A stretch of DNA of 64,000 nucleotides, from the NCBI RefSeq assembly GCF_963678635.1, contig NC_087064.1, positions 81,835,847 through 81,899,846 of the forward strand. The letters run 5' to 3'. How positions within the stretch are numbered: the first letter of the stretch is position 1; every line of letters begins with the position of its first letter. A model generated the notes under the pieces. That model did no database searches and was not told the origin of the DNA. It was given only the letters and a program-made list of their open reading frames with translations. A program made the translations under genes and the position numbers. Origin of the DNA: Symsagittifera roscoffensis. Lineage: Eukaryota; Xenacoelomorpha; Acoela; Convolutidae. This document shows positions 24,900 to 39,378 of the stretch, in pieces.

Positions 24900-27420
24900 G
24901 TCATTCGAATATAACACCACATGCTCTCAGTTACGCTCTGCAAATTCTGAAGTTTCTTTCCATGAACTTAACCATTTGTAAATGTAATGAATTGTTCACC
25001 AAGGAATTGTTAATCTCGGTACTCTTACTCTAATACAATATCTGTTTTCACGAGCAATTCATTGAAGAATAACTTCGTATGCTGCTAAACACCCCCAAAA
25101 ATCCTTGCAATGCTGATATAGACCTCATTGCACAAGCACACGCCTTCAAACACACGCAAGAAAAAAAAACTGCTCTTTGATCATTTTGACAGGCTTGCAG
25201 GAATTTAACTTAAACTTAAACAAATGAACTTAATCAGCCGGAACACTTTACACAGAGGCGAAGCAGTACTTCGAAAACAAGGGAGAAAACGGCAAAAAAG
25301 AGATCACTCATTAAAAAACGTGAAACACAAATAAGGTGAAACTAAGCCCCTTGATTAATGAAACTTTTATTTGTTTTCCGGATTCAAATCAATCTGCATT
25401 TCTATTTGCGAGTTGAGTTGGGCTGGGAAAATGGTGATACGTAATATAGCACTTTGCGCCTTAATTCGCTTGTGTATGTAAATATTAAAAACTACTAAAA
25501 AACGGAAGCTCGCCATATAGCCATCAGCATGCACCCGAGACGAGTTGCAGCTTTTAAAAAAAAAAACATTTTGCTGTAACCTTACTTGCAGCTTCAAAAA
25601 TAAAACAAGTAATTCTTAAAATCGACCATTTCAAAAATCGTATCATTTGTATCGAATGTTTTAGAAACTTTACAATTCAATCCAAAAATAAACTTGTAGG
25701 ATGAAGAATAACTTCAAATGCTTTTATCTACGCCAAAAAAACCTCGCGTTGCTGCCAAAAACACCATTTTACAAGCAAAACCCTTTAACTGCTCGAAATT
25801 AACCTTTCGGAAACTAAGCCGAAAAAGCTGCAGTCAAAAACCAGGAAGCGTGGCAAATAATCGGCGAAATACAGTCGAAAAGCAACTCCTATGCTCAGCG
25901 GCAAAGCGGAGCTTCGTGCCACTTGCGATACCACATCAAAATTGCATTGCGAGCCCGCATACAGGAATGGAAGGATACCAAGTCCAAAAGAATTTAGAAA
26001 AATTTCTAAGACTACAACTAAGAAAAATTTAAAAGAAAACATCGCCTGGAATGATGGTCTATTTTGGAAAAACACGTCCAGCAACACAATTTACGGCGTT
26101 AAATGAAAACTCAAAAACAGTTATTTAGTGAAAACTGAGCTGACAAAACTTGGGCACATTCCCGTACAACTGAAAACAATTTTTTTTTTGAAATATCAAC
26201 TATTCGATAAGACGACAAACTAGCGTTATTACATACAAAATGAGCAGTTCGAATTAAGGTGGTTTTAATATTTCAGAACTATAATGTGGAGAATTGCGTT
26301 AAGCTTCGTCTTGAAGTCCCATCAAAAACCGTGGTCGTCTAAACGGCTGTCGTCTTATTCGCGGGCCACCAGACCAACAGTCCCGGAAATTGAAATTCAT
26401 TTTGAACCAAGATACTAAGTGTGAACCAAAACACTGATTGTAAACATAGATATACAGAAGCAAAATTCCACTTAGAGAACTGCATTGGCAAAAAAAAACA
26501 GAACGAAAGAAAAGGCAAAAATAAGCAAGGAAAACTAAAAAAAAATGCCACCTGCTGGTACCAAATATCCGACCAGGACATGACGAGTTGAACTTTCGTC
26601 CGCCACGTACCTTCGAACCAACAGTACGATCGAATGTGTAATAAGCTTTATGCGAGACTAAACTATGCGTTGGAAAAACAACTGAAATTTAACTGACAAT
26701 ACACGAAGCAAATATAAATGCGAACAAACTGAAAGACCTAAATGCCTCGATCATTTGACCTTCAGAAACTCGGTGGGGCAGCTGACCACGGCATCCCACA
26801 CTCAATCTTACAGCTTTGCAGCAGCTGTTGATTTTTAAAAAAACATAGCCAACAAATAGTTGGAAAAGTTATATCTAAGACTACTTGGCTTTTAGTCTAT
26901 CATCAGTTGCCAGAAGCCAATTATTATATCATCCAAAATTGTGATCAAGAATTAGCATTTACCATCGTTTCAAGTTGCTTGAAAGATTATTCAGACGAAT
27001 ATCCCCGGGGAGAGCAATTAGTTATGGAGAATTAAGGGGTAACCGCTTGGTTCTACAAAATTCCAGTTAAGTCTATAATACTTATTTGGTTCGACTAAGG
27101 CAAGTTTCACAGCGGGCCTAGTGAGTTTTACTAGAGCTGTCTTAATTAAGCATGAGCTCGCGATGCCGCCCAGATGCCTTGATCTTCTGCTTGGAACCAA
27201 TTTGTCCGTTTGATCAAGGTTAGAGCGTCTTCTTTCAGCAATCAATTCCAAAAACTGTCTAGTCGATCCTTTGTTAGCTTCCATGATTTCGTGCCTAATT
27301 TGTTGGCTCTTGGTTGTTTAGAACGTAGCCGCAGGGACGTATATGAATGGCCTTCCGAGCGAACGTGGTAAACGGCAATTTGTGACGTGGTAAATGGACA
27401 CAATAAGAGGCCAAGTTTGA
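24900..27420. other. Intergenic DNA, no gene seen
   Basis: Short frames here have no recognisable domain. Two short hairpin repeats of the GCGAAGC type lie at 25255 and 25903. Nothing else is supported. Confidence 0.35.
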
Positions 27421-27439
27421 AAAAAAATCTCTTAGGTCT

Positions 27440-27485
27440 GTCAGATCCTAAATTTAGAAGACTCGTTCTAAATTTAGGATCTGAC
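27440..27485. repeat. Perfect 17-bp hairpin
   Basis: gtcagatcctaaattta and its exact reverse complement are separated by 12 bases. It adjoins one copy of a 50-bp direct repeat (27484-27533 and 27698-27747, both with gcggagggtt and actcaattgaa). Confidence 0.75.
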
Positions 27486-27799
27486 ATCCCCAAATCAAGA
27501 AAGAGGCGGAGGGTTAAACTGCCACTCAATTGAATAACACACAGGCTCCATAGTTATTTGCTGTGAAATGTGAAAATTAAATTCCATTTTCGAAACTAGA
27601 GATCCATCAGGTTTTTCGTGATCTTTACACTTTTGCTATATCTTTTAAATAAGAAAACGAGCCGAACTTAAACGAACTGAACGAGTCTCTCCCACACTCC
27701 CAAATCAAGGAAGCGGCGGAGGGTTCAACTGGAACTCAATTGAACGAGACTGCTCGTATCATGGCGAAGCTCTGAATGTTCCGACTGCCTTTTAAGGTC

Positions 27800-28790
27800 T
27801 ATGAAGCAGTAATAACATGAAAAAATTATATGCAAGAAAAAAGAAAATAAAATGAAGAAAATATTGAAAATATTGAAAAATTTGAGATTATTTGTGAAAA
27901 TCATCCCCCCACACGCCATATAAAGTACAAAGCGACAAAGTTCCAGTAACAAATCAATTATGGCAACTAAGCTTCCTTCAACTAATTTGGAATGATTTCT
28001 AAGACGGATTAAATCAACGCTTACGCGTTAATAGCGCGAAATATATCGCGCGTTAATTGACCTAAATTGCCCAAAATGCCAATCTTTAAACCCCCTTCAC
28101 TTTACGAAAAATGATCATAGGTGAAATATCTTTTCAAATTTAAGCTCAGGACAACAATATCTTATGAATGATAGATACATTAAAAAATTCCGGCAAAAAA
28201 TGGCTAGTTAAAAAGTCGAAATTTCTCTGAAGTAAAAAAAAAACCCAACCAACCCCGAGCACAAATATTCCGTTATTTTCGTATCGAAAGTCGGAACAAT
28301 AATACTGAAGCTTAGTTGCTATTTCGTCTGGGTAGAAAATTAACGACCGAGTCATAATTTGCTTGCCTGCTGCAACAAAAATAGCTGGCAATGCTCAGAG
28401 GCGAGCGATAAGCCTTCGACATGCTCTGAAAGACTATTCAAATCTTGAATAGATCATGAACGCAAGGAAAGAGTAACAGCCGACTTAGAAAAACAAGACA
28501 TACTGTCCATTCGAGGCAGTGAACGCAAGAACATACTGTCCATTCTTTTCAAATTTCAAAAGAATATGGATGCCTTTAAGCTCTTTGAATTTCTAGAACC
28601 TAATTCGAGATAACTGGCTCAAAAGTGAAATACTAGAACTCATTAGAGCGCATTGGGGCTTAGACGTACGTTGCTTACTGAAAGCGCACCACTAAAAAAC
28701 GTATCTCCTGTACTAGATCTTAGTTTGCCTTTTCGAATTTCCACTTCGAACTGACCTCGATGTGACTACAGGGATGGCTAAATAAAAAAA
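27800..28790. other. Intergenic DNA downstream of polyubiquitin
   Basis: AT-rich, with a short direct repeat acatactgtccattc (28500-28555). No gene is seen. Confidence 0.35.
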
Positions 28791-28802
28791 TTTCACCTAA
28801 TT

Positions 28803-28808
28803 TTTATT
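28803..28808 (-). terminator. Poly(A) signal of the polyubiquitin gene
   Basis: AATAAA on the minus strand about 205 bases after the stop codon. It is the first such hexamer downstream. Confidence 0.5.
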
Positions 28809-29010
28809 GATCCAATCTTAATGATGGTAAAACACACTATTCGAATCAAATCGACAAACAGAACTGCATCAAACTAATTAAATTAACTCCAACGAGAGCA
28901 ATAATAACTCAAGGTGCAATACTAGTCCGCTCTACTAAACGTGCCATTCAAGTTACATCAAAAAACTTCATTGTCTCCCCATACTAGTACAGCTGTAGGT
29001 GGTGATCACT

Positions 29011-32850
<3,840 letters not shown>

Positions 32851-32898
32851 TAGGCACATTCGGCCAGATACTCGCCCTTCGCCTTTTCGTAAGCCATT

Positions 32899-33576
32899 CT
32901 ACATTCGCCAACTTCCCACTTTTTCCCATTCGTACTCAACATGGCGACTCATGTTGCAGTTCGGCATGATCCGAGTGCCAAATCTGTTCGCGTCTGGCAT
33001 CGTGAACAGCTTCTCACAGTTTGCCAGCTGTATCATAAGGTAGTAGTAGAATTGCATACCTTCAAACCCGAATCTGTCCCAGATAAGCCAACCAGCTTGC
33101 CTAACTCTTCCATAATGCACAATGTAATCATCCTCATAAATATTCACGAACCCTTCATAGATAGCCCGAATCAGTCTGTAATCAAATAGCGTATCTAATT
33201 GGTATTTCACGTTGCTGAAGTTACCACGCGGGTCAAAAAACGTCGGATTTTGAGCGATTTCTGGCTCAAGCCATTCAATTAGGTTTCCCTCTTCTGGAAA
33301 AGGGTTACACTCAACCCACTCAACAATTTCCAGATTCTCTCGAATGATGTCGTCTCTTAGCTCTTCATCATCCAACTTCATTTTTTCATACTTGGCATTT
33401 GCTTTCTTAACATAGCCTCGCAGATCCACGCAATGGGTTTTATGGACCTTCCAATCAGCCGTTTGGCATTTCTTGCTGCAGTAAATGGCTACTTTGCACA
33501 AGCTGCATCTTTTCACCTGCGGAAGGCTCAGCTTCACCTGACACGTGCCACAATTGATGGTTTTAAGAGCGCTCAT
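32899..33576 (-). CDS. MYND-type zinc-finger protein
   Basis: About 225 residues. The MYND finger is at the N-terminus: CGTC, then RCSLCKVAIYCSKKCQ, then WKVHKTHC, giving the C-C..C-C..C-C..H-C ligand set. MYND fingers bind proline-rich peptides. No SET domain is seen. The rest is an acidic, aromatic-rich domain I do not recognise. The ATG at 33576 follows a ttttttcag acceptor by some 20 bases, so a 5' UTR intron is likely, and the frame upstream of it is intronic. The frame stops at 32899, but a neighbouring frame continues in protein-like fashion to a stop at 32850 (MAYEKAKGEYLAEC), so the last codons may be affected by a 1-base shift. Confidence 0.75.
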   Translation of the reverse strand: MSALKTINCGTCQVKLSLPQVKRCSLCKVAIYCSKKCQTADWKVHKTHCVDLRGYVKKANAKYEKMKLDDEELRDDIIRENLEIVEWVECNPFPEEGNLIEWLEPEIAQNPTFFDPRGNFSNVKYQLDTLFDYRLIRAIYEGFVNIYEDDYIVHYGRVRQAGWLIWDRFGFEGMQFYYYLMIQLANCEKLFTMPDANRFGTRIMPNCNMSRHVEYEWEKVGSWRM

Positions 33577-33858
33577 AGCACAACACAAGCTAATCTGAAA
33601 AAAAAAACACAGGAGTAATCGTGTACTGAGCAAGTAACCGAATTTATGACCACAGTTATTATTGCAAATCTTGTAATTTTCTTTTTGAATTTCACATTAT
33701 TTCTGTGTTTTTTTTCAATAAACAGGGAAAGCGTTTTCAAAAATTATTGACCTAAATTCTAAAACACTCATCTTCCGATTACTTCATAACATATAATTTG
33801 CTACTCAAAAAGACCTTATCTAGCTACGTTATGTGTCATACATCTAATTTCACTTTTC

Positions 33859-34074
33859 GGCTCTTATCCAGTTTCCCCCTTTCAAATTCAATTATGAAAA
33901 GTATATTTAACGTTGCCATAAGGCAATGAAATTTGGCGTGGTGAACAAATCGACAACTGTGAACAGATTTGTTCTTCATATTTTACAGCGTAACAACACG
34001 CATTTAGCCGTAATAATAACACGTAAAACAAACATAAAACTCGGTATTTTGAAAGGGGGGACTGGAAAAGAGCC
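33859..34074. mobile_element. hAT-like MITE, copy 3, perfect 8-bp target duplication
   Basis: 216 bp with ends ggctcttatccagtttcccc and ggggggactggaaaagagcc. The flanks are cacttttc at 33851-33858 and 34075-34082, an exact 8-bp duplication. A further right end of the family (gaaactggaaaagagccc) lies at 34680-34697 without a clear left partner. Confidence 0.88.
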
Positions 34075-34099
34075 CACTTTTCTGCTAAGATCAAAGGAA

Positions 34100-35740
34100 A
34101 GAATTTATACCAAACTGCCTGCTGGGGGTGCGTGATCTTCAATAGTCTAAACCGAACTAAAATCTAAAATTTATTTTTGGTCCTGGGGGGAAACATTTCC
34201 AAATATTTCATGTAGTTCGAATCACACATAAAAGGGTTTAAACATGACACCTTTTCTGCCCTCATAATATCTATACTTTCACGGAAATCACTTAAGAACT
34301 CAGCGGGGAATTATTTTAAAGTGGGGGTACTCGAAAAATTACGAAAAACATTTGAGAAAAATTTGAGAGAAGAGAAGGCTCCCGTAAACAAGCCACATCA
34401 TAATCTGGGGAATCAGTGAAGAAAAAATTATTTCGCCGCAGCCGAGAGGCCCCTGACTGGATAAAAAAACTTTTGAGATGAACTTATAATGATATTCATA
34501 TCTGAGTCGAAGAAAAGTGTGTCAAAACCAATTTGGCTAGATCAAAAGTTTTGGTCGAAACAGGGGTGCATATACAAAACATTCCAATACAAAATAGTCC
34601 GAAAAATCATGTAATGGAGGGAAAAAACAGTCCGATACAAAACTTTAAATAAGCTTTTCCAAATTGAATTTGAAAGGGAGAAACTGGAAAAGAGCCCGCC
34701 TCTTCTTACGCTATCTGATTGGTTACCTATTATGTTCAGACTAGAAAACAAGTATTGTTCAAAAAGTACGACGCAGCCCACATCTCGTAGGGCGTATTCT
34801 TCGATATGTGATAAACCACACAATCCGTGAGACTCAAAAGCAGCTCGAATTGCGGCGCGAAACACCTTTTATGAATTGAGATACTCGGAGCAGATTGTTT
34901 GAGTTTTACGGACTCCTTTGAGGGAATCGCCTACCACTTCAAATGCGAACGGCGGAAAAAAAACTTTAATGTTTCAAATTAAAGTTTTTTTCCGAATTTG
35001 AACTTTCACTTCAAATACAGCAATAGTGGCCCGAGATCTGCCCGATATTGGTCTATTTCTACAATTGAGCTTGAATATTTCTTTGATTGTTTCTACTTGG
35101 AGCAGTAGTAATGTACCCCCCCCCCCCATTCACGGGTCAAGTTATACTGCTGGATGTAAGACTAAATGTCAAAAGCTGAAGATTACAATAGGTTCATAAG
35201 CTAGCACTCAAGCACTGAAAATTAATACTTTCACATATTTACATGATGTCTTCGAGAAAAACGATATATAAAAATCTCCGGGAAAAAATATATCGAACAA
35301 GAAAGTCACGAACTAAAAAAAATCTTAGTTGTTGTGATATCCTACATAGAGTTGAAAATTTCCTACATGCGTACCGACTTCGGTGACTCAATTGTGAACG
35401 GCAGTTATTTGAGAGAAACGATTGCGGTGTCCTGTCCATGAGCAGGCCTTGACAGATTAGCTAGTTAGAATAATTAGCAGATTTCAAAACCGAAAGAAAG
35501 AAAAATGCGCGATACAAGGAGGGATAAATGAAAGTCAAACGAGATTGCTCACATGGGCAAAAATTAGCTACATCAGGAGATAAGCTCCCACAAGCATTAT
35601 TTTGATTGAACCCGTAGCTACGGAGCCACTTTTTTAGTAACATTTTTCTTTCAAAATTGCCTTTCTTCACTGTTCGATTCAAATTCTTACCACATATTCA
35701 CTACGTTCATTCGATTGAACTCAACGTCAGTTTTGGCACG
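34100..35740. other. Intergenic DNA with a short hairpin
   Basis: No gene is recognised. A hairpin at 34948-34995 pairs cggaaaaaaaactttaat with attaaagtttttttccg across a 7-base loop. A C-rich run lies at 35116-35128. Confidence 0.4.
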
Positions 35741-35749
35741 ATTGCAGCT

Positions 35750-36870
35750 ATTGTAGGCAGGTTAAATTTCGAAAAAGTAACTTCAGCAAAAACTGCGAAA
35801 AGGGTTAATTTTCAGAATTGGGCTTTTTCCCATTGAGTTCTCCAAAAAATAAAAAAAATTGCCTCTCTTGTAGAGAAAATATTTGCAACCTTTTCCTATC
35901 ATCAAACATCAAAGCTTTAGTTTGGCCGGGTAGCTTTTGAGAAAACTTGATAAGTTTCCAAAAAAAACGATCAAAATTCAAAAACTCGACTTCTCTACAA
36001 AAACTTTACTTTTTCTCTAATAATGTAGGACCTAGCCCCTTGTCCGAAGTGGACGCTTACAAACGTGTTTTCTCAATTTACCCATTTGATTTTTCCAGAC
36101 CCCAAATTTAAAAACAAAAATAGGGTGCATCCGCTTGAACAAGTAGGCTTCCCTAGTCCTGTTGTTTAGATTAAATCCTTGACATAAATGGAATTTTGGA
36201 ATTCGAAAACTAGGGCGGAGCCGTTTAAACAAGGAAAATCCCATAGCCTGTTGTTTCTATTGAAGCTTTAATCAAAGATTTGGTAGGGTAGTTTTTGAGA
36301 AAAGTAACTTCACGAAAACTGCGAAAAGGGTTAAACTTCAGAAACTGGGCATTTTCTCGACACTTGGAAAAAAACAAAAAGTTCATACTATAACACATTC
36401 CTTTCTAAGTGTAAATAGTCAAAAAGTTTCTCAAGAACCGTCAAAATGTGAAAAAAATGTCTTTTTGAAGATAATGACCTTTCCTGTTAACCAATTTGGG
36501 TGTAGCCACCTATGCAGGGAAACTTCACCCAAACCAACCTTTTGATCGAAACCAAAACTGGGGGAGTAGAGGAGTAGTTTTTGAGAAAAATAAAAACTTT
36601 CAAGTATGAAAACGGTCAAGTTATGAAAAACGTCCTTTCTTGAGGACCATAAAACTTGTCTTGTTCAATGATTTGGGCGTAGCCGCTTATGCAGGGGAGC
36701 AAAAACAGTCAAGTATGAAAAAAGTCCTTTCTTGAGGACCATAAAACTTGTCTTGTTCAGTTATTTGGGCGTAGCCGCTTATGCAGGGGAGCATCTCTCA
36801 ACACGTGCTTTTGATTAAACTCAAAATCTCAGCTGCGTCAGGGTAGTTTTCGAGAAGAGCGAAAAATGTA
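35750..36870. repeat. Degenerate tandem repeat, array 2
   Basis: Shares words with the array at 13060-13960. Examples are ggtagtttttgagaaaagta, aactgcgaaaagggttaa and ttatgcaggggagc (36513 diverged, 36689, 36780). Two nearly identical ~90-bp units lie at 36610-36700 and 36705-36795 (cctttcttgaggaccataaa in both). Confidence 0.65.
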
Positions 36871-36871
36871 A

Positions 36872-36925
36872 AAGAGGCGAAGCGGAGCTTCGCACCACTT
36901 GCGATACAAAACGGAATGACAAAAA
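36872..36925. repeat. Short hairpin repeat, best copy
   Basis: aggcgaagcggagcttcgc is a near-palindrome followed by accacttgcgatacaaaac. It is the cleanest copy of the dispersed family noted at 12925. Confidence 0.65.
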
Positions 36926-36929
36926 AATA

Positions 36930-38196
36930 AGATAATGTGTTTCAAACGACGAATTTTATTAAAATTATTATGCAATATCAATTACCTTAAACATAACTAT
37001 TCCGGCTCCACAAACTGAACTCATTTCTTTCAGAACCAATATACCGAAACACGCTCAGAAAACAAATTGGTCAAAAAATCGAGATCCAAAAGTTCCTATA
37101 TGCACTTCAAAACTTTGCTTTTAATCTTGCAACCAAACAACCTGCTGCATATCCAACAGGAAAACTGACTATAAACATCAACAGAAACAATTGCTATAAA
37201 CTAAGATTAAGGGGAAAAACCTGAAAACAGCTGAATCTTCACGATTTCTACGAAACAGAAATAGCAGATAATCTGAAACCTAATTAAAATAACCCAATTA
37301 CAACAAATTTATCATATATGAACTTGATACGTAACGTTAAGAAGGCTGACTTACAACAACAAAAAAGATAATATTAAAGACAAAAACGCTTGTAAAGAAA
37401 AAAAATCACGAGAACTCATTTTTTTCTAATATTTTCGAACCAAAAGACAAAAAACAGTAATTAAAAAATCAAACAAAAATATTACAGAAAGTAAACACTC
37501 GAAACACAAGCTAAACAATTAAGGAAAGCAGCGATGGAACAGGAAGTAGATATTGCGGAAAATTACATACGAAGTCACGATTAGTAAAATTACAAACAGC
37601 AGAAGTAAATCAAACCGCATTTAGAATGTTAATTGCGAACAGCAAAAAAAAAAACAAGCAATTCTACGATGTGGCAACTCAGCCGACAATTAATAAGCCG
37701 ACACTTTTTTGGAACCGCGATATTTCCTGTTTGAAAAAAAAAACAGATCCTGTCAGATTCAAACGCAGGACCTTTGCCGTCCCAGGTGTGTTCGTTGCCT
37801 CCAAAAAAAGTGTGCCACAGAAGCAAAAAATTTGAATTCATTGAGAAGAACCTACATTTATCATTTATAATTTTGACCATTCTGTGAACAAATTTTCTTA
37901 CCGAAAAAAAGTCCAGTACCCGATTGCAATCCCCTTGCTGATTGCAAGGGTTAAAAAATATGGTTCTAACATTCCTACCGAGAATTAATCGAAGGCTGTA
38001 AAACGTGAACTAAGGTAAAAAGAGGCTAGATGTATATACATGCACATAGGGGAGTGGGTGGCCCTTCCATTGGAACAACTTTATTTGAAAATTGTTAGTA
38101 GCTTTTGAGAAAAACCAAAATATTTGACAAAAGTGAAACAACCTTCCAAAGCGCCTCAAATTTTTTTAAATTAAATCCCATGAATTTTAATACCTG
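36930..38196. other. Intergenic DNA with a SINE
   Basis: Very A-rich on the plus strand from 36930 to 37650. Contains the SINE at 37660-37825 and a short inverted repeat around 37929-37952 (gattgcaat..attgcaag). No gene is seen. Confidence 0.4.
37660..37825 (-). mobile_element. tRNA-SINE, copy with tail
   Basis: Minus-strand B box near 37752-37768 (plus strand cagattcaaacgcagg) with the tail word gatgtggcaactcagccgac at 37669-37688. Same order and spacing as the copy at 14806-14930. Confidence 0.5.
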
Positions 38197-38203
38197 TTTT
38201 TAT
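38197..38203 (-). terminator. Possible poly(A) signal of TRAPPC4
   Basis: AATAAA on the minus strand about 175 bases after the TRAPPC4 stop codon. Confidence 0.4.
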
Positions 38204-38376
38204 TTAAACGGAACAAAAAAAATTAAGCCTTCTCACTTCAATCGATCAGAAAATTACCAAAGTATCTTTAGCTTCAGTGTGCTGGTACAACTTCATTGAT
38301 CGATTTGTAGCAAATTGTATTTGATACTGCCTCTAAATAAACATTATACAATTAAATTTCGAATAACCAAATACAA

Positions 38377-39036
38377 TCAACTGACATTGCCCGTTCTCTC
38401 AAATTGTTCAATAGCAAACTGCAACGCATTATCAAACAAAGGATTTTTAATTGGCTGAGAATTATTTTTGTACAGCGGGTCCTTCAACACGTCACTGTAA
38501 AGTTCGTATATCTTCCAAAACAGTACGTCCATGTTTTGCTGTTTTAAATCGGATACCACAATGAACTTAATTCCAGTCACTGTCTGAAATATATTCACTT
38601 TGAAGTTATCTCCGTCAATCTGTTCGAAGCCTGAGTCGCTAGCAACAGGCGATAAGGTAGCACTCATGGCGTACATGGTATAGAGTAAACTATACATAGT
38701 AAGTTCCTCATCGGAAGTCGGTTTGGGTCTACAGAATCGTATAGATAGTGGGAAATTTTGAGGTTCGCTCAGAAAAGTTAGAATCCATTGACCACTTGCT
38801 GTCCTCGGCCCCAGAGTCTGTTTTCCATTTATAGCCGAAATAGCGTGTCCAATTTTGACTCCATCTCTTTCTCCGAACTCTACCACAACTCGCTTGCCTT
38901 TGTCTGATAGTTTGAGCTGAATGTCTAACGGGTAGGAAAAGGTCTTTTCTATTTCAGGGTAGTCTAGATTCTTCTCGAAGGATTTAATGAGCTGACCTTC
39001 TTGATTTATGACCGCCACTCTGTATATTAAACCCAT
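38377..39036 (-). CDS. TRAPPC4: TRAPPC4 (synbindin, Trs23), TRAPP complex subunit
   Basis: A single uninterrupted frame of 219 residues, the length of vertebrate TRAPPC4. The subunit is part of the TRAPP core, the exchange factor for Rab1/Ypt1 that acts in ER-Golgi and Golgi vesicle tethering. Family blocks are in order: EKTFSYPLDIQLKL, VEFGERDGVKIGHAISAING (start of the PDZ-like insert), PLSIRFCRPKPTSDEELTMY, then the longin-fold C-terminal half with VTGIKFIVVSD and LFWKIYELYSDVLKDPLY. No odd residues are visible. It lies 343 bp downstream of the bHLH gene on the same strand but with its own start and likely its own promoter. No intron is seen. Confidence 0.95.
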   Translation of the reverse strand: MGLIYRVAVINQEGQLIKSFEKNLDYPEIEKTFSYPLDIQLKLSDKGKRVVVEFGERDGVKIGHAISAINGKQTLGPRTASGQWILTFLSEPQNFPLSIRFCRPKPTSDEELTMYSLLYTMYAMSATLSPVASDSGFEQIDGDNFKVNIFQTVTGIKFIVVSDLKQQNMDVLFWKIYELYSDVLKDPLYKNNSQPIKNPLFDNALQFAIEQFERTGNVS

Positions 39037-39347
39037 TTTACGGTTATTTTCCTAAACGCCTTGGGTTACTTTTCATTTCAAAATCTGAAAAATTAAATTT
39101 AACTTGAAGAACGCTTACATTTAAACAACACACCTGAATTTTCTCGTTCCCTTTTTCTCATCACTGATTTTAAGCATGCCAAAATAAAAAATCGCAATCC
39201 AAGCATTCCGTAAATTATTCCGTTGGTTTTCGGGAAAAGGGTATAGCGAGATCAAATGAGATACTAAAAGGGATCAACCGATCATTGAAAACTCAAAACC
39301 GATGTACAAAATATAAATTATCATCTGTAAATTCTAACTATCAAACA

Positions 39348-39353
39348 TTTATT
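39348..39353 (-). terminator. Poly(A) signal of the bHLH gene
   Basis: AATAAA on the minus strand about 25 bases beyond the stop codon at 39379. A very short 3' UTR. Confidence 0.5.
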
Positions 39354-39378
39354 TTTAGCAATGATTTCGATACAATTA

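Noticed and set aside
25718-26106. Lys/Ser-rich frame near 25.7-26.1 kb
   Set aside because: Overlaps a dispersed hairpin repeat and an opposing frame of equal length; not supported.
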